From Phocaeicola plebeius (lineage in GTDB: Bacteria > Bacteroidota > Bacteroidia > Bacteroidales > Bacteroidaceae), in the NCBI GenBank assembly GCA_004558305.1, contig SFDG01000039.1, positions 1 to 21,158 on the forward strand: a stretch of 21,158 bases of DNA. Direction: 5' to 3'. Positions 7,565-14,320 of this stretch are shown piece by piece. The notes under the pieces are model-generated. The model made no database searches. It worked only from the letters and a program-made list of their open reading frames with translations, and was not told where the DNA came from. A program made the translations under genes and the position numbers. Position 1 is the first letter of the stretch, and each line of letters opens with the position of its first letter.

Positions 7565-9754
7565 CTATCGGATAAACAGCAATTCGCGGTATTTGGGCAA
7601 GGTCCACATCTGGTCGTCCACAATGAGTTCCAGCTGGTCGATGTGGTAGCGTATCTGCTCCAGCATCGGTGCGATGGTGTCGTGGTAGACGATGGCCTTC
7701 TCCCGTTGGGAAGCGATGCGGTTGGCCACCTTGCGGGAAGCGATCATGGCATCGACATGCTCCTTGATGTAGGCGGTGTGTTCGGAAATCTCCCGGATGA
7801 TGGCGATGTTCTCCGCCGACAGCTGGTGTGCTTCGTCGTCGGGGAAGAGGGCCTTCATTTTGTACGCATTGTCGAGCAGTTTGCTCTGGTATTCGATGGC
7901 CACGGGGACAATGTGGTTCATCACCAGGTCGCCCAGCACGCGGGCTTCGATCTGTATCTTCTTGGTGTACATCTCCCACTTCACTTCGTTGCGGGCTTCC
8001 AGCTCTTTCTGCGTCATGATGCCGGTCGATTCGAACATCCGTACCGAATCCGGATGCAGGTAGTTGTCGAAGATAAGGGGGCAGCTGGTCTCGCAGTCCA
8101 GTCCGCGGCGGGCGGCTTCCGCTTTCCATTCGTCGCTGTAGCCGTTGCCGTCGAAACGGATGGGCTTGCATTCCTTGATGTATTGGCGGATGACCTGGAT
8201 GATGGCCGACATCTTCGGGGCACCTTCCTCGATCAGGGCATCCACCTCCTGCTTGAAACGGAGGAGCTGTTCGGCCACGGCGGCATTCAGCGCGATGCAG
8301 GCACTTGCACAGTTGGCTTCCGAGCCGGGGGCGCGGAACTCGAAGCGGTTGCCGGTAAAGGCAAAGGGCGAGGTGCGGTTGCGGTCGGTATTGTCAATGA
8401 GCAGTTCGGGTATCTGGGGAATGTCCAGCTTCAACCCCTGCTTGGAGTCGAGGGAAGTGAGGTCGTTGGTGGTACTTTCCTCCAGGTGGTCGAGCACTTG
8501 GCTGAGTTGGGTGCCGAGGAAGGAGGAAATGATGGCGGGAGGAGCCTCGTGCGCTCCCAGACGGTGGGCGTTGGTGGCACTCATGATGGAGGCTTTCAGC
8601 AAGCCGTTGTGGTGATAAACGGCCATCAGGGTGTTGACGACGAAGGTGATGAAGCGCAGGTTCTCTTCGGAGGTCTTGCCTGGAGCCATCAGCAGGGTGC
8701 CGTTGTCTGTCCCGAGCGACCAGTTGTTGTGCTTGCCCGAGCCGTTCACCCCTTTGAACGGTTTCTCGTGGAGCAGGACGCGGAAGCCGTGGTTGCGGGC
8801 AATCTTGCGCATGAGCGACATGATGAGCATGTTGTGGTCCACGGCCAGGTTACATTCTTCGTAGATGGGGGCCAGCTCGAACTGGTTGGGGGCCACTTCG
8901 TTGTGGCGGGTCTTTACCGGAATGCCCAGCTCCAGGGCCTGGATTTCAAGGTCCTTCATGAAGGCGGCTACGCGGGAGGGAATTGCTCCGAAGTAGTGGT
9001 CTTCCAGCTGCTGGTTCTTCGATGCCTCGTGGCCCATCAGGGTACGGCCCGTCAGCAGCAGGTCGGGACGGGCGGCATACAGGCCTTCGTCGACCAGGAA
9101 ATACTCTTGTTCCCAGCCCAAATAGGCAATGACCTTTTTGGCGGAGTAGTCAAAATAGTGTACGACATCGAGGGCTGCTTGGGTCACCGCATGGATGGAC
9201 TTCAGGAGCGGGGCTTTATAGTCGAGCGATTCACCGGTATAGGCGATGAACACAGTGGGGATGCAGAGGGTGTCGTCCACCACGAAGACAGGAGAAGAAG
9301 GGTCCCAGGCACTGTAGCCGCGGGCTTCGAACGTATTGCGGATGCCACCGTTGGGGAACGATGAACCGTCTGATTCCTGCTGGACCAGCAGCTTGCCGGA
9401 AAACTCCTCCAGCATGCCTCCCTTGCCGTCGTGTTCCACGAAAGCGTCGTGCTTTTCGGCAGTCCCTTCGGTCAGGGGCTGGAACCAGTGGGTGTAATGG
9501 GTGACTCCCAGTTCGGTGGCCCATTTCTTCATGGCGGCCGCCACCTGGTCAGCGATGCTGCGGTCGAGGGCTGCCCCGTTGTCGATGACATCGGTCAGCT
9601 TTTCATAGACCTTGCTGGGCAGGTACTTGAACATTTTCTCCCGGTTGAAGACGTACTTTGCAAAATATTCGCTCGGCCGTTCTGCGGGTTGTGCGACTTC
9701 CACCGGTTTCTTGTGGAAGGCTTCTTCTACTACTTTAAATCTGAGTTTTGACAT
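7565..9754 (-). CDS. glnN: Glutamine synthetase type III
   Basis: A 729-residue GSIII enzyme, the large dodecameric form characteristic of Bacteroidota and some cyanobacteria, which makes glutamine from glutamate, ammonia and ATP in the cytoplasm. Family motifs are in order: a GSIII-specific N-terminal region with SSFPNGGIRNTFEARG at 131-146, the metal-binding GWEQEYFLVD at 213-222, EVAPNQFELAP at 286-296, the glycine-rich NGSGKHNNWSLGTDNG at 337-352, LGAHEAPPAI at 399-408 and the ATP-side NRFEFRAPGS at 469-478. Length and ends are normal and no catalytic motif is missing. It lies 52 bp downstream of the DapL-like gene with no obvious promoter between them, so transcription probably comes from the promoter near 11122. 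No GlnB or adenylylation gene is nearby, as expected for GSIII. Confidence 0.97.
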   Translation of the reverse strand: MSKLRFKVVEEAFHKKPVEVAQPAERPSEYFAKYVFNREKMFKYLPSKVYEKLTDVIDNGAALDRSIADQVAAAMKKWATELGVTHYTHWFQPLTEGTAEKHDAFVEHDGKGGMLEEFSGKLLVQQESDGSSFPNGGIRNTFEARGYSAWDPSSPVFVVDDTLCIPTVFIAYTGESLDYKAPLLKSIHAVTQAALDVVHYFDYSAKKVIAYLGWEQEYFLVDEGLYAARPDLLLTGRTLMGHEASKNQQLEDHYFGAIPSRVAAFMKDLEIQALELGIPVKTRHNEVAPNQFELAPIYEECNLAVDHNMLIMSLMRKIARNHGFRVLLHEKPFKGVNGSGKHNNWSLGTDNGTLLMAPGKTSEENLRFITFVVNTLMAVYHHNGLLKASIMSATNAHRLGAHEAPPAIISSFLGTQLSQVLDHLEESTTNDLTSLDSKQGLKLDIPQIPELLIDNTDRNRTSPFAFTGNRFEFRAPGSEANCASACIALNAAVAEQLLRFKQEVDALIEEGAPKMSAIIQVIRQYIKECKPIRFDGNGYSDEWKAEAARRGLDCETSCPLIFDNYLHPDSVRMFESTGIMTQKELEARNEVKWEMYTKKIQIEARVLGDLVMNHIVPVAIEYQSKLLDNAYKMKALFPDDEAHQLSAENIAIIREISEHTAYIKEHVDAMIASRKVANRIASQREKAIVYHDTIAPMLEQIRYHIDQLELIVDDQMWTLPKYRELLFIR

Positions 9755-9806
9755 ATTGCCTTTGTATATTTCTTATTGGATATCTTATCGGAGGATGGTT
9801 GTCGGG

Positions 9807-11042
9807 TCAGACGATTCGCCAGTGGCGGATGCGGCGGACCGCTTCTTCACATTCCTTGCGCGAGCAAAGTGCCATGAACTGCACGTAACCTTCGCCGCCG
9901 GGACCGAAGCCCACGCCGGGGGTGACGATGATGCCGGTTTCGTAGAGCAGGTGCTCGAAAAATTTCATGGAAGTGAGGTGGTCGGGTGTTTTCACCCACA
10001 GGAAGGGAGCGTTTTCGCCGCCATAGACTGTCAGGCGGCAGGCTGTCAGTGCCTCTTTCAGGAGGGCGGCGTTGGCCAGGTAATAGTCCGTGCGCTCTTT
10101 CACCGCCTTCTTCCCTTCAGGCGTATAGAGGGATTCGGCAGCCCGTTGGGCCAGGTAGGTCGCCGTTCCGAACCGGATATGGCTGAGGCGTTCCCATTTG
10201 GCGGTCAGGGCAATTCGCCGTCCGTCGAGGGTGGCGGCGGTCAGTTCTTTGGGAATGACTACATAGCCGCACTGCAGGCCGGTGAACCCGGCACTCATGG
10301 AAAAGCTCCGGAACTCCACTGCCACTTTCTTGGCTCCCTTGATTTCGTAAATGGAGTGGGGGACATCCTTGTCCCGGATGTAGGCTTCGTAGGTGGCATC
10401 GAAAAGAATGAGGGTATCGTGCTCGATGGCATAGTTGATCCATTTCCGCAGTTCCGCCTTCCGCTGGACCGTTCCCGTCGGATTGTCGGGATAGCAGAGA
10501 TAGATGATGTCAATCGGCTGTTCCGGCAGCCGGGGGACAAAATGGTTCTCGTACGAACAGGGCATATAGACCACATTGCTCCATTTCCCGTCGTCCTGCA
10601 AGGCACCGGCCCGGCCCACGGACACGTTGGCGTCTATGTAGAGGGGGTAGATGGGGTCGGTCACTCCGATACTGTTGTCGTGGCGGAGGAGGTCGCTCAT
10701 GTTGCTGATCGATTCCTTGGCACTGTTGGTGACGAACACTTCGCCGGGGGTCAGTTGTATACCTTTGGAAACGAAGTCATGCTTGAGAATGGCATCGACC
10801 AGGAAGTCATAGCCCTGATGGGGACTGTAGCCCCGGAAGGTGTCCTGCCGTGCCATTTCATCGACGGCACAATGGAGAGCCTCGACGGTTATGGAAGGAA
10901 GCGGTAGGGTGACATCTTCTTTCCCAAGGTCGATGACCTGGGTCTTGGGGTGAGTCACCCTGAACGAGTTGACTTTCTTTGCGATGTCCGAAAAGAAATA
11001 GCTGTCAGGCAGTTTCAGAAAATGCTCATTGATCAGTGCCAT
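9807..11042 (-). CDS. LL-diaminopimelate aminotransferase (DapL) family protein lacking the PLP lysine
   Basis: This 411-residue protein aligns from end to end with DapL, the fold-type I aminotransferase that converts tetrahydrodipicolinate to LL-diaminopimelate for lysine and peptidoglycan. Clear family blocks are FLKLPDSYFFSDIAKKVN at 8-25, DTFRGYSPHQGY at 67-78, DNPTG at 186-190, FDATYEAYI at 214-222, PHSIYEIKGAKK at 228-239 and EFRSFS at 243-248. The active site is altered. The Schiff-base lysine of SFSKTAGFTG is Met249, the phosphate-binding arginine after it is Gln257, the C-terminal carboxylate-binding arginine (usually GYIRLTAFG) is Gln388, the asparagine of FNG is Gly292, and the glutamate of GPEQGY is His75. 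Asn187, Asp215 and Tyr218 remain. The frame is intact, so it is a maintained gene rather than a decayed one. It precedes glnN and diverges from the YitT gene; dapF is not adjacent. It is probably a non-catalytic or repurposed paralogue. Confidence 0.9.
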   Translation of the reverse strand: MALINEHFLKLPDSYFFSDIAKKVNSFRVTHPKTQVIDLGKEDVTLPLPSITVEALHCAVDEMARQDTFRGYSPHQGYDFLVDAILKHDFVSKGIQLTPGEVFVTNSAKESISNMSDLLRHDNSIGVTDPIYPLYIDANVSVGRAGALQDDGKWSNVVYMPCSYENHFVPRLPEQPIDIIYLCYPDNPTGTVQRKAELRKWINYAIEHDTLILFDATYEAYIRDKDVPHSIYEIKGAKKVAVEFRSFSMSAGFTGLQCGYVVIPKELTAATLDGRRIALTAKWERLSHIRFGTATYLAQRAAESLYTPEGKKAVKERTDYYLANAALLKEALTACRLTVYGGENAPFLWVKTPDHLTSMKFFEHLLYETGIIVTPGVGFGPGGEGYVQFMALCSRKECEEAVRRIRHWRIV

Positions 11043-11121
11043 AGTTTCCCTCTCATTTCTGTTGTTGGCTTGTCTAATTGTTCTGGCGGTTTGGAACCGG
11101 TCTCATTCTTTAATATGGGTA

Positions 11122-11151
11122 CAAAAGTACGCAAAATCCGTCAACTGCAAA
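11122..11151 (-). promoter_or_regulatory. Promoter of the DapL-like/glnN cluster
   Basis: The minus strand carries an exact -7 box TACTTTTG (11122-11129) and a TTTG box (11148-11151) 18 bp upstream. This fits the Bacteroidota promoter pattern. The predicted leader before the DapL-like ATG is roughly 70 nt. I saw no comparable box in the short gaps before glnN, the transporter or fbp, so this may drive all four genes. Confidence 0.55.
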
Positions 11152-11244
11152 AGGTTTTTTGGGGGAGATTGCACAAAAAGTATTTTTTCGTCTCCTTCCC
11201 GCAAAAAAATACGCGGAGGTGAGTGGCGGATATGATTCTTTTGC

Positions 11245-11252
11245 TAAATTTG
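11245..11252 (+). promoter_or_regulatory. -7 box upstream of the YitT-family gene
   Basis: TAAATTTG is an exact match to the Bacteroidota TAnnTTTG box and lies 25 bp upstream of the ATG at 11278. No clear TTTG box is found at the -33 spacing, so confidence is moderate. Confidence 0.45.
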
Positions 11253-11277
11253 TCCCCGAATTCTAAAACCTTCTACA

Positions 11278-12168
11278 ATGAATAGCGCATTACCTGTAAC
11301 CCCGCGTCAGCGGGTGTTCCGTGAAATCAGAGATTATGTATTGATTGCTGTCGGTATGTTATTGTATGCTGTCGGATGGACAGTCTTTTTGCTGCCGAAC
11401 GATTTGCCCTCGGGAGCAGTCCCGGGCATTGCCTCTATTGTCTATTGGGCCACCAAGATTCCAGTGCAGTACACCTATATGACCATCAATGGTATTCTGT
11501 TGATTTTCTCCTTGCTGATTTTGGGCTGGAAGTTCAGTGTCAAGACCATTTATGCCGTGGTGGTACTCAGTACGGTCCTGCCCATCATCCAGACGTTGAC
11601 CAACGGCGTTTCGCTCATCCATGACCAGCCCTTCATGGCCTGTGTGCTGGGGGCCACCTTCTGCGGAGGCGGTATCGGAGTGGCTTTCTCGGCCAACGGC
11701 AGTACGGGAGGTACGGATATCATCGCAGCCATCGTCAACAAATACCGCGACATCAGTTTAGGACGCGTCATCATGCTGACCGACCTGATTATTATCTCGT
11801 CGAGTTACCTGGTGTTGCACAACTGGGAAAAGGTGGTCTATGGTTATGTGGTCCTGTTCATTACGGGCTATGTGCTGGACCAGGTGGTGAACAGTGCCCG
11901 CCAGTCGGTACAGTTCTTCATCATATCGAAGCAATATGAAGAAATCGGCAAACGCATCAACAAGGACCTGCACCGGGGCGTGACCTTCATCGATGGGGTG
12001 GGCTGCTATACGAACACCGGCGTGAAGATGATGTTTGTCCTGGCCAAGAAGAGCGAATCGAACACGATTTTCCGTCTCATCAAGGACATTGACCCAAAGG
12101 CGTTCGTTTCTCAGAGTGCCGTCATTGGTGTCTTTGGAGAAGGGTTCGACCGTATCAAGGTGAAGTAA
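11278..12168 (+). CDS. YitT family membrane protein (DUF161/DUF2179)
   Basis: A 296-residue integral membrane protein of the widespread YitT family, whose molecular function is not established. About six hydrophobic segments can be seen (near 18-40, 65-83, 90-108, 119-138, 160-180 and 186-203), with the glycine-rich family motif NGSTGGTDIIAA at 140-151. A soluble C-terminal DUF2179 domain, a small ferredoxin-like fold, covers about 225-285. The length is typical and the start is supported by the -7 box 25 bp upstream. The Crp-like regulator gene begins 47 bp downstream in the same direction and may share the transcript. The family assignment is confident; transport and substrate are unknown. 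Confidence 0.93.
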   Translation: MNSALPVTPRQRVFREIRDYVLIAVGMLLYAVGWTVFLLPNDLPSGAVPGIASIVYWATKIPVQYTYMTINGILLIFSLLILGWKFSVKTIYAVVVLSTVLPIIQTLTNGVSLIHDQPFMACVLGATFCGGGIGVAFSANGSTGGTDIIAAIVNKYRDISLGRVIMLTDLIIISSSYLVLHNWEKVVYGYVVLFITGYVLDQVVNSARQSVQFFIISKQYEEIGKRINKDLHRGVTFIDGVGCYTNTGVKMMFVLAKKSESNTIFRLIKDIDPKAFVSQSAVIGVFGEGFDRIKVK

Positions 12169-12215
12169 CACGGTTGGGGCTACACATTATAATAATGACA
12201 TAAAAACAACGGCAT

Positions 12216-12809
12216 ATGATGACCAGCATCGAGATGGCACGTCACATGACGATTGCCAGTAATGTGATTCTCAGTCGAGACAGTATGCATGCGCTTGCCG
12301 ACCTGCTGGTTTGCAGGAAATGCAAGAAAGGGGAGTGCATCTTGCAGGAAGGAGAAGTGTGCACGTGCATGCGTTACGTGGAAAAAGGCATGCTCCGGCA
12401 GTTCTACTACAAGTACGACAAAGAGCTGACAGAACACTTGTCGTACGAAGGGGGAATGGTCATTTGTCTGGAGAGTTATCTGAAGAATGAACCTACCCGC
12501 CTGATGATCGAGGCATTGGAACCGACCACCTATTGGGAAATCGACAAGGAGGGGGTCGAGGAACTGGCCTTGGCACGGGCCGATGTGGGGGTGTGGTACC
12601 GTAAGGTCTTTGAAACATCGCTCATCGAATCGCAGATCAAGGCGGACACCCTGCGCTTCGAACCGGCACACGAACGCTACAACCGCCTGCTGAAGCTGCA
12701 TCCTGAAATTCTGAAACGGGTGCCACTGGTGTACATCGCCTCATTGCTGCAGATGACTCCTGAAACGCTGAGCCGTGTACGGTCGGCCAGCCTGAACGAA
12801 AGGGGCTGA
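12216..12809 (+). CDS. Crp/Fnr family transcriptional regulator
   Basis: A 197-residue regulator. The N-terminal half (about 25-115) has the cyclic-nucleotide-binding-like beta-barrel pattern, including KKGECILQEGEVCTCMRYVEKG followed by LRQFYYK and TEHLSYEGG. A dimerisation helix follows, and a C-terminal helix-turn-helix sits at about 168-190 (VYIASLLQMTPETLSRVRS). Proteins of this shape are common in Bacteroidota and usually lack the cAMP-contact residues. Unusually, five cysteines cluster in the barrel (Cys33, Cys36, Cys41, Cys49, Cys51), with a sixth at 84. In-frame ATGs also occur at 12219, 12234 and 12246, so the exact start is uncertain. It follows the YitT gene by 47 bp. No palindromic operator was identified; targets are unknown. 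Confidence 0.92.
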   Translation: MMTSIEMARHMTIASNVILSRDSMHALADLLVCRKCKKGECILQEGEVCTCMRYVEKGMLRQFYYKYDKELTEHLSYEGGMVICLESYLKNEPTRLMIEALEPTTYWEIDKEGVEELALARADVGVWYRKVFETSLIESQIKADTLRFEPAHERYNRLLKLHPEILKRVPLVYIASLLQMTPETLSRVRSASLNERG

Positions 12810-12867
12810 CTGGCGAACGGATTTACGAGGAAAACTGTCCGAAAACTTTGGAAGACCTATCATTTTG

Positions 12868-12955
12868 TCATGCTGAACGGAGTGAAGCATCTGAATACGA
12901 CCACTTTGTGTTTACAGATCCTTCGCTTTGCTCAGGATGACATGAGCAAAGCGAA
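12868..12955. repeat. REP/BIME-like composite of inverted repeat units
   Basis: Three related units of about 20-26 bp alternate in orientation. The first (12868-12893) and the inverted second (12915-12940) match at 20 of 26 positions. The second also forms a perfect 13-bp hairpin with a third unit: 12922-12934 pairs with 12943-12955 around an 8-nt loop. The unit reads TCATnCTGA...GAAGnATCTG, a type of short interspersed intergenic sequence I recognise from many bacterial genomes. It lies between the convergent Crp-like and surface-repeat genes and could also limit read-through between them. Confidence 0.75.
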
Positions 12956-13004
12956 GCAGAAGGATATTTTATTTTGACACACTCTCCTGTCATTGGTAGG
13001 CGGG

Positions 13005-14267
13005 TTAGAACAAGACGAAGCCTGCCTCAAACGTTGGCTGGTGGTCGAACGTACGGTTCCGGTTGTAGTAGCGCGTCCAGCTGTAGCCGCCAGCGGCAAA
13101 GATTCCGAATTTCCGGTTCGGATAATACGTCAGGTTGATGCGGGGCTGGAACGCATACAGGCGCTCCGGACAATCGACATCATGCTTGTTGTTCAGGGCC
13201 TCGATGTGGTAGAAGCCGGCATCCGCCGCCAGTTCAAACCGACGGAGCGGCGTGCAGAACAACCCCATGCGGTAGAAGGCAGACAGCGAGAATTCCCGGT
13301 CCACCCCCAACGGATAGAAGCCGCCTCCTATTTCCGTATAGCTGAACCGGTTCTTGAAACGGACAGACAAACTGGCAATGTTCAGGTTGCCTGCACCGGC
13401 CACCATCTGGATATGCGTGCGCGGATTCAGGTTGAACAGGCCCAGCTGGTTGGTCGAGATGCTGTCGTTGCTCATGTTCAGCAATCCCACCTGCCAACCC
13501 CGGTGGGTACATGCCGCAAAGTTGATCAGTCCCAGTTGCAGTCCCTGGTTGGTTTCCGTATAGTTAGCGGCACTCAGCTGGAGTCCGCTGTTGCCGACGG
13601 CCAGGTTGCTGAGCGCAGCCAGTTGCACGCCTCGGCTGTTCTTTCCCACGATATTCATCAGTAGGGCCATCTGGCCCCCCCTCAATGTGTCGGCTGTCAG
13701 GTTGAGGGCACCGGCTAGGGCGATGCCCCTCTGCTCTTTCCGCGTCACATTGGCCAGTCCTGCCACCTGGAAACCGTTCATCTTCCCGTTGCTGACATTC
13801 AGCAGACCGCTGACTCCCATGCCGCTCATGTTGCCGCCACTGATGTTTCCCAGTGCAGAAATGGCCAGGCCTCTCGTGGTAATGCCCGAAACGTTCACCA
13901 GTCCTCCCAAGGTCAGTCCGTACGAGTTGCGTCCGGCGATGTTGGCCAGTCCGGCAATATGCACGCCGCCGGCATCAATGCCCGTAATGTTGACCAGTCC
14001 GGACAGCTGTAGGCCTTTCGAGTCATAGTGATTCAGACTGGAGACCACATTCAGGCTGAACCCGTTCAAGTCCGGAAAGCTGCTGAGCAGTCCGATGTTG
14101 AAGAACGTGCTGGGAGGCTGTTTCTTGGCATCCGTGATATTCAGCGACACATTGGCCCCTTTCTTCAGTCCCGTTTGTTTACGCGTGGACTGGGCGTAAG
14201 TGGAAGTCCCTGCCAGCCATCCGCCCGTCAGGAGCAGCAGGAATAGCGGGAGTTGTTTCATTTTCAT
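13005..14267 (-). CDS. Surface protein with 16-residue repeats (LA_2272-like family)
   Basis: A 420-residue predicted exported protein. Residues 1-25 are a Sec signal peptide (KQLPLFLLLLTGGWLAG, probable cleavage after TYA-Q). From about 69 to 285 there are 13-14 tandem repeats, most exactly 16 residues, of the form G-hydrophobic-x-hydrophobic-x-G-L-x-N-hydrophobic-x-G-x-x-x-x. Successive units start at Gly69, 85, 101, 117, 133, 149, 165, 181, 197 and 213, then shorten to 14-15. The regular pattern suggests a stacked beta structure. The C-terminal third looks like outer-membrane beta strands and ends in an aromatic residue (GFVLF), as many outer-membrane proteins do. I recognise the pattern as the LA_2272-type surface repeat; its function is unknown. 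It lies 53 bp after the acyl-CoA/ACP synthetase gene and is probably co-transcribed with it. Confidence 0.8.
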   Translation of the reverse strand: MKMKQLPLFLLLLTGGWLAGTSTYAQSTRKQTGLKKGANVSLNITDAKKQPPSTFFNIGLLSSFPDLNGFSLNVVSSLNHYDSKGLQLSGLVNITGIDAGGVHIAGLANIAGRNSYGLTLGGLVNVSGITTRGLAISALGNISGGNMSGMGVSGLLNVSNGKMNGFQVAGLANVTRKEQRGIALAGALNLTADTLRGGQMALLMNIVGKNSRGVQLAALSNLAVGNSGLQLSAANYTETNQGLQLGLINFAACTHRGWQVGLLNMSNDSISTNQLGLFNLNPRTHIQMVAGAGNLNIASLSVRFKNRFSYTEIGGGFYPLGVDREFSLSAFYRMGLFCTPLRRFELAADAGFYHIEALNNKHDVDCPERLYAFQPRINLTYYPNRKFGIFAAGGYSWTRYYNRNRTFDHQPTFEAGFVLF

Positions 14268-14320
14268 GTCAGTAACAGTTATAGGTTGAATGTTCTGTTG
14301 TATATCCGTCGGTCATTGGG

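Noticed and set aside
7643..9364. 573-codon plus-strand open frame opposite glnN
   Set aside because: The minus strand encodes all GSIII motifs; the long antisense frame reflects GC-rich codon use.
9807..11042. Calling the DapL-like gene a pseudogene
   Set aside because: The frame is intact at the family's full length with conserved scaffold blocks; changes are concentrated in the active site, which fits altered function better than decay.
11043..11277. Possible riboswitch or leader RNA between the DapL-like and YitT genes
   Set aside because: No lysine-box or other known riboswitch core could be recognised; only promoter boxes and A/T-rich runs are visible.
12836..12855. Short match (TTCCAAAGTTT on one strand) to the arms of the 3741-3814 hairpin
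   Set aside because: Eleven shared bases in AT-rich spacers are not enough to claim a common element.
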